From Lachnoanaerobaculum sp. ICM7 (GTDB lineage: Bacteria > Bacillota > Clostridia > Lachnospirales > Lachnospiraceae): a DNA stretch of 64,000 bases. The stretch spans positions 62,001 through 126,000 of the forward strand of contig NZ_ALJL01000016.1 in the NCBI RefSeq assembly GCF_000287675.1. The letters are read 5' to 3'. Under the pieces are notes generated by a model. The model made no database searches, was not told the DNA's origin, and saw only the letters and a list, made by a program, of their open reading frames with translations. Below are positions 8,566 through 18,448 of this stretch, piece after piece (the stretch's first letter is position 1; the number at the start of each line of letters is the position of its first letter). Both the position numbers and the translations under genes were made by a program.

Positions 8566-9629
8566 TAATCTCTTTCTACACTGAACTTATATACCGTTTC
8601 ACTGATAAACTCTTCAAGTTCATCTACTACCGGCTGTATAAACTCCGGCATATTTACCGCATTAGGGAAAAACTGTGTTTCAAAACAATATCCGCTTCTC
8701 TTCGGATATGTTACACCTCTTTTTCCGACTATTTCTTCTGTCAGGTAATTACCTGTATAAAACTGCACACCCGGTAAATCGGTGTAAACTTCCATAACTC
8801 TCTTACTGTTCTCATCTTTTGCTTTTGCAGCAAGTCTAAGTTCACCGTTGTAGTCTTTTATTACCCAGTTATGGTCATATCCACCGCCCTGTATTACAGC
8901 ATCATAATCAGAGTCGATTTCCTTACCTATCTTTTTGTATTTTCTAAAGTCCATTGCAGTATTTTCTACTTTTCTAATCTCACCTGTAGGTACGGAGTTT
9001 TCATCACATGGCAGGAAACTGTCTGCTAAAATCATAACTTCCTGATCATATATATTCTTACTGTCCTGTCCGGCAAGATTAAAATATGCATGATTTGTTA
9101 AATTAACAGCCGTTTTTTTATCACAAACAAAGCTGTAACCTATTGTAAGTGAATTATCATCAGACAAAACATAACTTACATTTACCCTTGCTTCTCCGCC
9201 AAATCCCTGATCACCGTCAGGACTTATAAGCATAAATGTTATCATATCTCTGTCTTCGTCTTCAAATGTACCCACTTCCCAGATTCTGTCATGCCAATAG
9301 TCAGGTCCTGAGTGCAGTGCATTGTTTCCGTTATTTAGAGCAAGTTGAAATTCCTTGCCGTCAATTGTAAACTTTCCTTCCGGTATACGGTTTGCATATC
9401 TGCCTATAATAGAACCGAAATGCGGAATATTATTCTCATATCCGGCTACAGTATCATATCCAAGACATACATCTTCAAACTTTCCGTCCTTATCAGGTAC
9501 CATCATACTTACCCAAGTACCTCCAAGATCGATAAAAGATGCGCTTACTCCGTTTTTATTTGTCAGAGTATATAAATTTACAATCTTACCGTCTTTTGTT
9601 TTCCCAAATTCAGTTGTCTTAATACCCAT
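8565..9629 (-). CDS. galM: Aldose 1-epimerase (mutarotase)
   Basis: This protein of about 354 residues interconverts alpha and beta anomers of galactose, glucose and similar sugars. The GalM signatures are present: GRYANRIPEGKF near residue 80, the catalytic His in NLTNHAYFNLAG and the catalytic Glu in CFETQFFPNAVN near the C-terminus. The longest frame starts at a GTG at 9641, but that GTG is part of the ribosome binding site GTGAGG for the ATG at 9629, so 9629 is preferred. The gene has a very good promoter and an unusual hairpin in its leader (see those entries). It is transcribed with topB and the beta-helix gene. Confidence 0.93.
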   Translation of the reverse strand: MGIKTTEFGKTKDGKIVNLYTLTNKNGVSASFIDLGGTWVSMMVPDKDGKFEDVCLGYDTVAGYENNIPHFGSIIGRYANRIPEGKFTIDGKEFQLALNNGNNALHSGPDYWHDRIWEVGTFEDEDRDMITFMLISPDGDQGFGGEARVNVSYVLSDDNSLTIGYSFVCDKKTAVNLTNHAYFNLAGQDSKNIYDQEVMILADSFLPCDENSVPTGEIRKVENTAMDFRKYKKIGKEIDSDYDAVIQGGGYDHNWVIKDYNGELRLAAKAKDENSKRVMEVYTDLPGVQFYTGNYLTEEIVGKRGVTYPKRSGYCFETQFFPNAVNMPEFIQPVVDELEEFISETVYKFSVERD

Positions 9630-9650
9630 GTTTTTCCTCACTTTACAAAG

Positions 9651-9680
9651 AAAAAGCCATCACAGCTCTACGTGACAGCT
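9651..9680 (-). promoter_or_regulatory. Terminator-like hairpin in the galM leader
   Basis: A 9-bp stem (9672-9680 with 9655-9663, including two G-U pairs) with an 8-base loop is followed on the minus strand by TTTTT. It begins only a few bases after the predicted transcription start of galM and ends shortly before the ribosome binding site. It may act as an attenuator or as a 5' stabilising hairpin; no regulator is visible. Confidence 0.5.
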
Positions 9681-9690
9681 ATTATACTAT

Positions 9691-9719
9691 ATTATACAAA
9701 TTTTTCCATTCCCTTGCAA
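9691..9719 (-). promoter_or_regulatory. SigA-type promoter for galM-topB
   Basis: On the minus strand there is a -35 TTGCAA (9714-9719), a 17-base spacer and a perfect -10 TATAAT (9691-9696). A second TATAAT occurs ten bases downstream (9681-9686) and could shift the start site. Confidence 0.75.
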
Positions 9720-9772
9720 GACTTAGTGTAAATATTACCATAGCATGATAATTGCTTCAATATATGAAATTT

Positions 9773-9798
9773 AAAAAGGCATCTGCAATGCAAATGCC
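9773..9798 (-). terminator. Rho-independent terminator after asd
   Basis: A 9-bp stem (9790-9798 with 9778-9786, one G-U pair) with a 3-base loop is followed on the minus strand by TTTTT. It lies 10 bases past the asd stop codon. Confidence 0.85.
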
Positions 9799-9808
9799 TC
9801 ATTAATAA

Positions 9809-10894
9809 TTATTTTGCTGTTATAAAATTCTTTGCTGTAAGGTACTCCGCACAAAGAAGTGCACCGCCTGCGGCACCTCTTAAAGTATTATGTGAAAGTC
9901 CGATAAACTTATAGTCATACATTGAATCTTCTCTAAGTCTACCTACTGAAACACCCATACCGTTCTCAAAATTAACATCAAGATTTACCTGTGGTCTGTT
10001 ATCCTCTGTGAGATACTGTATAAACTGCTTCGGTGCTGAAGGAAGGTTAAGTTCCTGAGGCTCTCCCTTGTACTCTACAAGCTTCTTTATAAGCTCTTCC
10101 TTGGAAGCCTTATTCTTAAACTTTACAAATACCGCGGCTGTATGTCCGTTAAGTACCGGTACTCTTACACATTGGCAAGTAATCTTCGGCGAAGTTGCAG
10201 GAACAATCTCATCACCTTCAATATGTCCCCAGATTCTGAGAGGCTCTTTCTCACTCTTTTCTTCCTCACCGCCGATAAACGGAATAATGTTTTCAACCAT
10301 CTCAGGCCAATCCTTGAAAGTCTTTCCTGCACCTGATATAGCCTGATATGTTGTAACTACAACTTCATACGGCTCGTATTCTTTCCATGCATTAAGCACA
10401 GGAGCATAGCTTTGTATAGAACAGTTAGGCTTTACCGCAATAAATCCTCTCTTTGTTCCCAGTCTCTTCTTCTGTGACTCAATAATTGCAAAATGCTCAG
10501 GATTTATCTCAGGAACTACCATAGGTACATCCTTTGTCCAACGATGTGCCGAATTGTTTGAAACCACAGGAGTCTCTGTTTTTGCATAAGCCTCCTCAAT
10601 AGCCTTTATCTCTTCCTTTGTCATATCCACAGCTGAGAATACAAAGTCAACCTTTGAGGCAACCGCATCAACATCATTTACATTCATTACAATAAGGTCT
10701 TTGTAAGCCTCAGGCATAGGAGTTGTCATTTTCCAACGACTTCCTACAGCATCCTCATATCTTTTTCCCGCACTGCTTGGACTTGCTGCTACAACTACAA
10801 CTTCATACCAAGGATGATTTTCAAGTAATGACAAAAATCTCTGTCCTACCATGCCTGTTGCACCGAGGACACCAACTTTTAATTTCTTATCCAT
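9809..10894 (-). CDS. asd: Aspartate-semialdehyde dehydrogenase
   Basis: This 361-residue enzyme reduces aspartyl phosphate to aspartate semialdehyde with NADPH, feeding threonine, methionine and lysine/diaminopimelate synthesis. It has the Rossmann start VGVLGATGMVGQRF and the catalytic Cys in VKPNCSIQ near residue 157. The sequence style (for example SSAGKRYEDAV and VVPEINPEHF) fits the archaeal/fungal-type subclass that is also found in Clostridia. It is monocistronic, with its own promoter at 10969-10997 and its own terminator. Threonine synthase of the same pathway is encoded about 10 kb away. Confidence 0.94.
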   Translation of the reverse strand: MDKKLKVGVLGATGMVGQRFLSLLENHPWYEVVVVAASPSSAGKRYEDAVGSRWKMTTPMPEAYKDLIVMNVNDVDAVASKVDFVFSAVDMTKEEIKAIEEAYAKTETPVVSNNSAHRWTKDVPMVVPEINPEHFAIIESQKKRLGTKRGFIAVKPNCSIQSYAPVLNAWKEYEPYEVVVTTYQAISGAGKTFKDWPEMVENIIPFIGGEEEKSEKEPLRIWGHIEGDEIVPATSPKITCQCVRVPVLNGHTAAVFVKFKNKASKEELIKKLVEYKGEPQELNLPSAPKQFIQYLTEDNRPQVNLDVNFENGMGVSVGRLREDSMYDYKFIGLSHNTLRGAAGGALLCAEYLTAKNFITAK

Positions 10895-10968
10895 ATTATC
10901 TCTCCATATCTGTTTATTTTGAATAACAGTTCATAAATCTTGTGGACTATTATTTTTAACTGGTTGCA

Positions 10969-10997
10969 ATCATAGTACACTATGAATAATATTGCAA
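10969..10997 (-). promoter_or_regulatory. SigA-type promoter for asd
   Basis: On the minus strand there is a -35 TTGCAA (10992-10997), a 17-base spacer and a -10 TATGAT (10969-10974), about 75 bases before the asd start. I saw no lysine riboswitch or T-box in the short leader. Confidence 0.7.
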
Positions 10998-11073
10998 GTC
11001 TTTTTTCGCATCAGGCGCACATTTGTACGTCTGTCAGAGACATTTCATTTTGCTTGTCTGTTTTCACAAAATA

Positions 11074-13311
11074 TTATTTGATTTTTTGCCCCTTATAACC
11101 TCTATGACTAAGTTTAACTTTACTTAAATTAACTTCTTTTCCGGATACACTTGCAAGTCCAACCTCGTTTGTAAGATACAAATTCTCAACAAATTCATTA
11201 TATCCAAGTGTAATTGCCTTCTCTCCTCTGGTACTCTTTTTAAATTCATTTACCTCTGAAACATTAAATCTTAAAATATATCCTGCATCACTTACAATAC
11301 ATAAATCTGTATTTGATGCCGCACCAAGCATTTTTACACCTATAAGCACATCATCATTATTCAGCTTTGTAGAGGCTACCTGTTTATTGTTGGTCTTAAA
11401 TTCCTCTCCGGAAACTCTCTTTATATAACCGTTCTTTGTAAGCATCAATATAAAGCCGCCATTCATGCCGTCTTCACTTACAGCCAAAAGGATTTCTTCA
11501 TTACTGCTGTCAAACTTTGTAAGATTGTCAACAGGTGTGCCCTTATCTCTAAGTTTTGAAATACCCAGATCCATAACTTTGAATTTGTATAAAATACCGG
11601 CATTTGAGAAAATACATATTTTGTCGGTATTCATCACAGGAAATACATAGATATTTTCACTTTCCACTGTTTCCGCATTCTTATCAAAAGTATTTCTGTC
11701 AAGTATCTTGCAATATCCGAATTTGTCCATAACAAATATAACCTCTTCACTTGCCATTGGTTCCTCAACATATACGGCTTCCTTTGCATCCTCTATCAAA
11801 GTTTTTCTTGGAAGGGCAAAATCTCTTTTAATCTTTTCCAGATCTTTTATAAAGAGCTTATCCATATTTTTATGATCTTTTAGGATATTTTCGTATTCCT
11901 CTATATTTTTAAGAGTGGTTGCATTGTCCTTTAAAAGAGCCTCTATCTCAAGACCTATAAGCTTATACAGTCTCATATCAAGAATCGCCTGCGCCTGCTT
12001 CTCGGTAAACGAAAGCTTCTTAGCATCCTTTTCAAGTGCCTTAACTTTGAAGTTTATACCTGTAGTATCACCTGAAGTAAGACATTTTTTTGCCTGAGTC
12101 AGATTTTTAGAACCTCGAAGTATGGCAATAATCAAATCGATAACGTCTACAGCCTTTATAAGTCCTTCCTGTATTTCCTTCTTTTCAAGTTCTTTATTTA
12201 AGAGTATATTGTATTTTTTTGTAGTGATTTCATACTGAAACTCAAGGTAGTTTTTTAAAATATCTCTTAATGAAAGTATCTCAGGCCTTCCGTCTACAAT
12301 CGCAAGCATATTTACTCCGAATGTATCTTCAAGTTTTGTCTTTTTGTACAGGATATTCTTTATCTTTTCAATATCTGCGTCTTTTCTAAGCTCCAGAACT
12401 ATTCTTGTACCGTTTTTATCGGATTGATTGCTTATATCCACCACATCCGGAAGTTTTTTACTCTCTACAAGATTTGCCACATCCACTAAAAACTTGTTTA
12501 TTCCCGCACCGATCATAGTATACGGGATTTCAGAAATTATCAGCTTGTCCTTGTCGGCTTTTTTCCTTCCAAGTTCTACTTCTATCTTTCCTCGCAGCTT
12601 TAACTTTCCGTTACCTGTTTCATAGATATCGAGCAAATCCTTTTTATTTGCAATAATTCCGCCTGTAGGAAAATCCGGACCGTGCAGTACTTCCAAAAGT
12701 CCTTTAGTATCTATATTTCTGTTTTTAATATAGGCAATACAGGTATTACATACTTCAAGCAGATTATGTGTAGGAATTGAGGTTGACATACCTACTGCAA
12801 TACCCTCCGCACCGTTTATCAAAAGATTAGGTACTCTAACAGGTAAAACCGCAGGTTCTTTTTCGGTCTCATCATAATTTGAAATAAATTCAACAGTCTT
12901 ATCAAGATCCTTTAAATACACTTCTTCCGCAAATTTTGCAAGTTTGGCTTCCGTGTATCTCATAGCGGCCGCTCCGTCACCTTCTATAGATCCGAAGTTT
13001 CCGTGCCCGTCTATTAAAGGCATTCCTTTTTTAAAGTCCTGACTCAAAACAACCAAAGTTTCATATATAGAACTGTCACCATGCGGGTGATATTTACCCA
13101 TGGTATCACCGACTATTCTTGCAGACTTACGATGTGGTCTGTCACTGAATATTCTCAGTTCACTCATATCATATAAAACTCTTCTTTGTACAGGCTTTAG
13201 ACCGTCTCTCGCATCAGGTATAGCCCTTGCGGTTATAACACTCATAGAATAATCCAGATAGGATTTTTGCATTTCCTCCGAATATTCCGTTCGCAATATC
13301 TTCTCAGCCAT
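11074..13311 (-). CDS. parC: Type IIA topoisomerase subunit A (topoisomerase IV-like)
   Basis: This 745-residue subunit breaks and rejoins DNA. The catalytic tyrosine is Y119 in [10 protein letters not shown], and the quinolone region [12 protein letters not shown] keeps the usual Ser (S80) and acidic residue (E84), so no resistance change is evident. After the core come blade-like repeats of a reduced C-terminal domain (for example [32 protein letters not shown]). I find no GyrA box (QRRGGKG), which argues for topoisomerase IV or a second gyrase-like enzyme rather than the main GyrA. It follows the B subunit by 8 bases with an AGGAGGG ribosome binding site. Which of ParC or GyrA-like is correct remains an inference. 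Confidence 0.85.
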   Translation of the reverse strand: MAEKILRTEYSEEMQKSYLDYSMSVITARAIPDARDGLKPVQRRVLYDMSELRIFSDRPHRKSARIVGDTMGKYHPHGDSSIYETLVVLSQDFKKGMPLIDGHGNFGSIEGDGAAAMRYTEAKLAKFAEEVYLKDLDKTVEFISNYDETEKEPAVLPVRVPNLLINGAEGIAVGMSTSIPTHNLLEVCNTCIAYIKNRNIDTKGLLEVLHGPDFPTGGIIANKKDLLDIYETGNGKLKLRGKIEVELGRKKADKDKLIISEIPYTMIGAGINKFLVDVANLVESKKLPDVVDISNQSDKNGTRIVLELRKDADIEKIKNILYKKTKLEDTFGVNMLAIVDGRPEILSLRDILKNYLEFQYEITTKKYNILLNKELEKKEIQEGLIKAVDVIDLIIAILRGSKNLTQAKKCLTSGDTTGINFKVKALEKDAKKLSFTEKQAQAILDMRLYKLIGLEIEALLKDNATTLKNIEEYENILKDHKNMDKLFIKDLEKIKRDFALPRKTLIEDAKEAVYVEEPMASEEVIFVMDKFGYCKILDRNTFDKNAETVESENIYVFPVMNTDKICIFSNAGILYKFKVMDLGISKLRDKGTPVDNLTKFDSSNEEILLAVSEDGMNGGFILMLTKNGYIKRVSGEEFKTNNKQVASTKLNNDDVLIGVKMLGAASNTDLCIVSDAGYILRFNVSEVNEFKKSTRGEKAITLGYNEFVENLYLTNEVGLASVSGKEVNLSKVKLSHRGYKGQKIK

Positions 13312-13319
13312 ATACCCTC

Positions 13320-15233
13320 CTATGCATCAATTACCGCTTCTCTTGCATGCTCATGTATAAAGTTTCTTCTCGGAGCCACATCGGACCCCATTAAAAGCTC
13401 AGTTACTTCACTTGCAAGTCTTGCATCTTCTATTTCAACTTTTTTGAGCACTCTTCTTTCAGGGTCAAGAGTTGTCTCCCAAAGCTGTTCGGCATCCATC
13501 TCTCCAAGTCCCTTATATCTTTGCAGAGTGAAATTGTCCTTATGTTTCTTTTTATAATCTTCCAATGCTTTTTCATCATATAGATAAATGCCCTCACCTC
13601 TTTTAGGTACCACTTTAAAAAGTGGCGGCATTGCAATATATACATGTCCGTCATATATAAGCTCAGGCATAAATCTGTAGAGGAAGGTCAAAAGCAAAGT
13701 ATCTATATGACTTCCGTCCACGTCCGCATCGGTCATAAGTATTATCTTGTCATAACGAAGTTTTGAAATATCAAAATCATTGCCATAGCCTTCAGAAAAT
13801 CCGCAACCGAAAGTATTTATCATTGTTTTTATCTCGGCATTTGCAAGTACCTTATCTATAGAAGCCTTCTCAACATTCAAAATCTTACCTCTTATAGGTA
13901 AAATAGCCTGAAAATTTCTGTTTCTTGCAGTCTTTGCTGAACCGCCGGCAGAATCTCCCTCTACTATAAATATCTCACATTTGCTTGGATCTTTTGACTC
14001 ACAGTTTGCAAGTTTTCCGTTTGACTCAAATGAAAACTTTGATTTTGTGAGCATATTTGTCTTGGCTCTTTCCTCAGCCTTTCTTATCTTGGCGGATTTT
14101 TCCGCACAGGAAATTATAGCTTTTACCACATCTACATTCCTGTCAAAAAACCTTGTAAGCTCATCCCCTGTAACCGTAAGCACAGCCCTTGTGGCATCGG
14201 CCGATGCAAGTTTTGTCTTTGTCTGTCCTTCAAACATAGGATTCGGATGCTTTACACTGATAATGGCGGTCATACCGTTTCTGGTATCCGCACCGGTAAA
14301 ATTGCTGTCCTTATCCTTTAATATACCGAGATCTCTTGCATAGGTATTTATAAGACCTGTAAACTTTGTCTTGAATCCGGCTATATGTGTACCGCCTTCT
14401 TGAGTAAATATATTATTACAAAATCCCAGTATATTCTCCTCAAATGCATCCACGAACTGTATGGCTATTTCCACATCTATATTGTCACATACTCCTTTGT
14501 AAAGTATAGGAGCATGCATTACTTCCTTGCCCTTATTTAGCTCTTTTACATATGCAACGATGCCTTCGGGTTCATGGAAAACTGTTTCTTCATGTTCATT
14601 ATCTCTTAAGTTTTTGAAATGCAACATAAGGCCGGGATTTAAGTATGCACTTTCATGCATTCTGGATTTCAACCAGTCAGCCTTAAACTTAGTAACTTCA
14701 AAGATAGTATCATCAGGTAGAAATGTAATTTCAGTACCTGTATTTCTTGTTTTTCCTATAGTTGGCAAAAGTCCGTTTTTTAATTCTACTGTAGGTATAC
14801 CCTTTTCATATCTGTCATGATGTATAAATCCGTCTCTTGATATTTTTATATCAAGGAAATTGGACAAAGCATTAACCACTGATGAACCTACACCATGCAA
14901 TCCACCACTGGTTTTATATGATTCATTATCAAATTTTCCGCCTGCATGCAAGGTGGACAATACAACTCTTTCCGCTGAAATACCTTTTTGATGCATCTCA
15001 ACCGGTATTCCTCTACCGTCATCCTTCACGGTACATGAGCCGTCCGCATTTAAAGTCACCCATATATTTTTACAAAATCCGGCCAAATGTTCATCGATAG
15101 AGTTATCCATTATCTCATAAATAAGATGGTTTAATCCCTTTACACCGACTCCACCGATATACATACCCGGTCTTACTCTAACAGCCTCAAGTCCTTCAAG
15201 TACTGTAATACTGCCTGCATTATAGTCCTGCAT
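13320..15233 (-). CDS. parE: Type IIA topoisomerase subunit B (topoisomerase IV-like)
   Basis: This 637-residue ATPase subunit is the partner of the downstream A subunit. It has the GHKL ATP site ([10 protein letters not shown] near residue 43, DDGRGIPV near residue 78, [12 protein letters not shown] near residue 112), a transducer domain and a Toprim domain with [10 protein letters not shown] near residue 425 and [10 protein letters not shown] near residue 510. The usual C-terminal [18 protein letters not shown] segment is intact. The length is normal for GyrB or ParE without the proteobacterial insert. The ATG follows GTGAGG. It lies directly downstream of the rho terminator, so it is probably expressed from readthrough or a nearby promoter. 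Confidence 0.87.
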   Translation of the reverse strand: MQDYNAGSITVLEGLEAVRVRPGMYIGGVGVKGLNHLIYEIMDNSIDEHLAGFCKNIWVTLNADGSCTVKDDGRGIPVEMHQKGISAERVVLSTLHAGGKFDNESYKTSGGLHGVGSSVVNALSNFLDIKISRDGFIHHDRYEKGIPTVELKNGLLPTIGKTRNTGTEITFLPDDTIFEVTKFKADWLKSRMHESAYLNPGLMLHFKNLRDNEHEETVFHEPEGIVAYVKELNKGKEVMHAPILYKGVCDNIDVEIAIQFVDAFEENILGFCNNIFTQEGGTHIAGFKTKFTGLINTYARDLGILKDKDSNFTGADTRNGMTAIISVKHPNPMFEGQTKTKLASADATRAVLTVTGDELTRFFDRNVDVVKAIISCAEKSAKIRKAEERAKTNMLTKSKFSFESNGKLANCESKDPSKCEIFIVEGDSAGGSAKTARNRNFQAILPIRGKILNVEKASIDKVLANAEIKTMINTFGCGFSEGYGNDFDISKLRYDKIILMTDADVDGSHIDTLLLTFLYRFMPELIYDGHVYIAMPPLFKVVPKRGEGIYLYDEKALEDYKKKHKDNFTLQRYKGLGEMDAEQLWETTLDPERRVLKKVEIEDARLASEVTELLMGSDVAPRRNFIHEHAREAVIDA

Positions 15234-15252
15234 AAAACCTCACTTTTACAAA

Positions 15253-15287
15253 AATGTAACAGTCCGGCAAAACCAAACTGTTACATT
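15253..15287 (-). terminator. Rho-independent terminator after rho
   Basis: A perfect 11-bp stem (15253-15263 with 15277-15287) with a 13-base loop is followed on the minus strand by TTTTTG. It lies 12 bases past the rho stop codon and separates rho from parE. Confidence 0.85.
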
Positions 15288-15298
15288 CATACTTTATT

Positions 15299-16996
15299 TT
15301 ACATCAATTGGCCGTTCGCCAATATTTTTTCAACAAGTTCTTCATTGTTTTTTGTTGAATTGAATTCTTCGATAATTCTTTCGGCCACTTCATCAGGCTT
15401 TGCCAAATCTGTGGACTTTCTGATTATACTTACCACTTCGGCCTCTTCCTTGCTCAATAATAAATCATCTCTTCTTGTAGAGCTCTTTAAAACATCTATA
15501 GCAGGGAAAATTCTCTTTTCAGAGAGCTTTCTGTTAAGTACAAGTTCCATATTTCCTGTACCCTTAAACTCCTCAAATACAACATCGTCCATTCTGCTTC
15601 CGGTATCTACCAAAGCTGTTGCAAGTATTGTGAGACTTCCGCCCTCTCTTATATTTCTTGCCGTTCCGAAGAAACGCTTAGGCATATGAAGTGCCGCAGG
15701 GTCAAGTCCTCCTGAAAGTGTCCTTCCGCTTGGTGCTATTGTAAGATTGTAAGCTCTTGCAAGTCTTGTAATGGAATCCAGCAATATCATTACATCCTTT
15801 CCGTGCTCCACAAGTCTTTTTGCTCTCTCAATAACCATCTCGGAAACTCTCTTATGTCTGTCAGGAAGTTCATCAAATGTGGAATATATAACTTCCACAT
15901 TTTCTCCTACTATTGCCTCTTTGATATCTGTAACCTCTTCAGGTCTCTCATCTATAAGCAGAATAATAAGATGCATATCCTTTTGATTTGTTGTAATAGA
16001 CTTTGCTATTTCCTTTAAAAGCGTAGTCTTACCTGCCTTTGGCTGTGAAACTATCATACCTCTTTGTCCTCTGCCTATTGGTGAGAGCAAATCAACTATT
16101 CTCATAGCTTTTGATGCGGAATCATCATTTGCCAAATGTATTCTGCTGTTTGGGAAAATAGGTGTCAAATCCTCAAAATTAGGTCTTGTTTCCAAAGTCT
16201 CAGGAGGGAAGGAGTTTACAGTATTTATATATAAAAGTGCCGCAAACTTTTCTGTAGCTGTTTTTATCTTTTTTATTCCTGATACCACATCACCCGTTTT
16301 CATTCTGAACTTTTTAATCTGTGCAGGAGAAACATACACATCATTATCACCCGGTAAGAAATTTTCACATCTTATAAATCCGAAACCGTCAGGCATTACC
16401 TCAAGTATACCCTCCGCAATCTCACCTGAATCCAGATCTCTTATGTCTGTAGGATAATCTCTTGAAAAACCCGCTCCGAAGCGATTATCATAGTATTCAT
16501 TTCTATATCCCGGTTGATTTTGTAAAGGATATTGATTCGGATACTGGTTAGGATACTGATTTACATATTGATTTGAATTTACATACTGGTTTTGATTATT
16601 GTACTGGCCTTGATAATAATTAGGCATATTGCCTTGAGCACTTACCTGACTATACCTTTGTCCGTTTTGATATGTATTATTATATCCGTTATTTCTGCTT
16701 TGATTTGAAGTGCTTCTTTGTGCACTGTTATATGTACTTCTGCTTTGACCTGTATAATTACTCTGACCGGAATAGTTTTGTCCGGCATATCCGTCTCTTT
16801 GATATGAATTATCTTTTCCGGTCATATCAGGCGAGCCTCCTTCACTGTTTGAAACCTCTTTACTTCGGTTCTCGGAAAACTCCACTAACAACTCTATTAT
16901 ATTTGCCTTATTTAAATTGCTGACTCCTTTAAAGCCCTGCTCTTTTGCAATCTCTTTCAACTGTACCAATGATAAAGTTTGTAACTTTTCTCGCAT
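15299..16996 (-). CDS. rho: Transcription termination factor Rho with a prion-like N/Q/Y-rich insertion
   Basis: This 565-residue hexameric RNA-dependent ATPase ends transcription. An N-terminal Rho_N helical domain (1-45) is followed by a low-complexity linker (about 50-185), the cold-shock-like RNA-binding domain (about 185-260, with DGFGFIR) and the RecA-type motor (Walker [10 protein letters not shown], then [10 protein letters not shown] and [11 protein letters not shown]). By hand count residues 61-170 hold 22 Asn, 20 Gln and 19 Tyr, 55% of the segment, with tandem QYVN/QYPN units. E. coli Rho (about 419 residues) lacks this segment. A prion-forming N/Q-rich domain has been described in Clostridium botulinum Rho, and this segment occupies a similar place. 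The gene is 3 bases downstream of rarA. Confidence 0.95.
   Translation of the reverse strand: MREKLQTLSLVQLKEIAKEQGFKGVSNLNKANIIELLVEFSENRSKEVSNSEGGSPDMTGKDNSYQRDGYAGQNYSGQSNYTGQSRSTYNSAQRSTSNQSRNNGYNNTYQNGQRYSQVSAQGNMPNYYQGQYNNQNQYVNSNQYVNQYPNQYPNQYPLQNQPGYRNEYYDNRFGAGFSRDYPTDIRDLDSGEIAEGILEVMPDGFGFIRCENFLPGDNDVYVSPAQIKKFRMKTGDVVSGIKKIKTATEKFAALLYINTVNSFPPETLETRPNFEDLTPIFPNSRIHLANDDSASKAMRIVDLLSPIGRGQRGMIVSQPKAGKTTLLKEIAKSITTNQKDMHLIILLIDERPEEVTDIKEAIVGENVEVIYSTFDELPDRHKRVSEMVIERAKRLVEHGKDVMILLDSITRLARAYNLTIAPSGRTLSGGLDPAALHMPKRFFGTARNIREGGSLTILATALVDTGSRMDDVVFEEFKGTGNMELVLNRKLSEKRIFPAIDVLKSSTRRDDLLLSKEEAEVVSIIRKSTDLAKPDEVAERIIEEFNSTKNNEELVEKILANGQLM
16523..16588 (-). repeat. 12-bp tandem units coding QYVN/QYPN inside rho
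   Basis: Codons 137-158 of rho contain QYVN, a two-residue break, then [12 protein letters not shown] and QYPL. On DNA this is a series of in-frame 12-bp near-repeats in which the repeated Gln and Tyr codons are mostly CAG/CAA and TAT. Copy number could change without a frameshift. Confidence 0.75.
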
Positions 16997-16999
16997 ATA

Positions 17000-18322
17000 T
17001 TATCTGTCCTTTTTTATTTTATTAAAATAGTCCTTGATTGATTTTTCAAATCCCATATCTGTAAGATTAAAAAACACCTTATCTTTTATCTCATCAGGCA
17101 GGTATTGTTGTTTAACATAATGATTTTCATAGTCATGAGCATATTTATAGCCCACACCTATTCCTATATCTTTTTCCCCCGTAAAATTTGCGTTTCTGAT
17201 ATGCTTTGGCACTTCAAAATCACTGTTTTCCTTCACAAATCTTAATGCTTCATTTATAGCAAGATATGATGCATTTGACTTAGGTGCACAAGCAATATAA
17301 TTTGCCGCTTGAGCCAAAATTATCCTTGCCTCAGGCATACCGACTCTTTCAATTGCCAAAAAGGCATTGGTCGCAATGCTTAAAGCATTCGGATCTGCAA
17401 GGCCTACATCCTCGGCCGCACATATTATGATTCTTCTGGCTATAAACTTTATATCTTCACCTGCATAGAGCATTTTTGCCAGATAATACATAACCGCATC
17501 GGGATCCGAGCCTCTCATACTTTTTATAAATGCCGATATGGTATCATAATGATTTGTTCCGTCCTTATCATACTTCACTATCTTTTTTTGAATACATTCA
17601 CTTACGATATTTGTATCAATATGAATTTTTCCGTCTTCTGAAATATCTGTTGTAAGAATTGCCAGTTCTAAAGCATTCAATGCACTTCTTGCATCACCGT
17701 CCGCGCTTTTAGAAAGGAATTCTACAGCCTCTTTAGAAATTTCTACTTCATACCTTCCCATCCCTCTTTCTTTGTCTTTAATTGCTCTATCTAAAATGGT
17801 CTCTATATCCTGATATGAAAGCGGTTTCAATTCCAAAAGTCTTGATCTTGAAATCAAAGCCTTATTTACCTCAAAGAAAGGATTTTCCGTTGTTGCTCCG
17901 ATTAAAATTACAGTACCGTCTTCTACAAAAGGCAGCAGGTAGTCTTGTTGAGATTTATTAAATCTATGAATTTCATCGATAAATAAAATAGTTTTTTTCT
18001 TATACATTGAAAAGGATATTTTAGCTTCAGATATTGCCTCTTCCATCTCTTTTTTTCCGGCCGTAGTGGCATTAATTTGCTTAAAATTTGATTTGGTGGT
18101 ATTTGCAATGATCTTTGCAATAGTTGTTTTTCCACATCCCGGAGGACCAAAGAATATAATCGAACTCAGTTTATCAGCCTTTATCGCCCTATATAAGAAT
18201 TTGTCTTTACTCAAAATATGTTCCTGCCCTACTATCGAATCTAAAGAATCGGGTCTTAATCTTGAAGCTAACGGGGCATCCTCTTTTTCATTAACTTCTT
18301 TCATATAATCAAATAAGTCCAT
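17000..18322 (-). CDS. rarA: Replication-associated recombination protein A (AAA+ ATPase)
   Basis: This 440-residue protein of the RarA/MgsA/WRNIP1 family acts at stalled replication forks, probably as a tetramer. It has the clamp-loader-like start APLASRLRPDSLDSIVGQEH, Walker A GPPGCGKTT near residue 60, Walker B LFIDEIHRF near residue 112, the sensor GATTENPFF, and a C-terminal MgsA_C region (GSDPDAVMYYLAKML, AQAANYIACAPKSNA). Length is normal. The ATG follows TGGAGA. It is the first gene of a rarA-rho unit, with its own promoter, and is divergent from the MFS gene. Confidence 0.94.
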   Translation of the reverse strand: MDLFDYMKEVNEKEDAPLASRLRPDSLDSIVGQEHILSKDKFLYRAIKADKLSSIIFFGPPGCGKTTIAKIIANTTKSNFKQINATTAGKKEMEEAISEAKISFSMYKKKTILFIDEIHRFNKSQQDYLLPFVEDGTVILIGATTENPFFEVNKALISRSRLLELKPLSYQDIETILDRAIKDKERGMGRYEVEISKEAVEFLSKSADGDARSALNALELAILTTDISEDGKIHIDTNIVSECIQKKIVKYDKDGTNHYDTISAFIKSMRGSDPDAVMYYLAKMLYAGEDIKFIARRIIICAAEDVGLADPNALSIATNAFLAIERVGMPEARIILAQAANYIACAPKSNASYLAINEALRFVKENSDFEVPKHIRNANFTGEKDIGIGVGYKYAHDYENHYVKQQYLPDEIKDKVFFNLTDMGFEKSIKDYFNKIKKDR

Positions 18323-18349
18323 TTTTTCTCCATGTAGGTTGTTACCACT

Positions 18350-18377
18350 ACTTTACCACATTTTTTCCAAATGTCAA
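18350..18377 (-). promoter_or_regulatory. SigA-type promoter for rarA-rho
   Basis: On the minus strand there is a perfect -35 TTGACA (18372-18377), a 16-base spacer and a -10 TAAAGT (18350-18355) with an extended TGG immediately upstream. It lies about 30 bases before the rarA ribosome binding site. Confidence 0.65.
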
Positions 18378-18406
18378 ATATCGAGTTATTAATTTATAAA
18401 GTAATA

Positions 18407-18415
18407 TGATAGAAT
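18407..18415 (+). promoter_or_regulatory. Extended -10 promoter for the MFS gene
   Basis: The + strand has TGATAGAAT, an extended -10 (TG, one base, TAGAAT), about 33 bases before the MFS start codon. No good -35 was seen. The wider string TATGATAGAATATA also occurs, on the other strand, before the LCP gene. Confidence 0.45.
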
Positions 18416-18448
18416 ATAGTATTATATTTAATTTATTGAGGATAATTT

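Noticed and set aside
10895-11073. Lysine riboswitch or T-box upstream of asd
   Set aside because: The predicted leader is only about 70 bases and lacks a T-box bulge or the long multi-stem L box fold.
11221-13311. Possible quinolone-resistance changes in the topoisomerase A subunit
   Set aside because: The key positions keep Ser (S80) and an acidic residue (E84) in GDSSIYE, the normal sensitive form.
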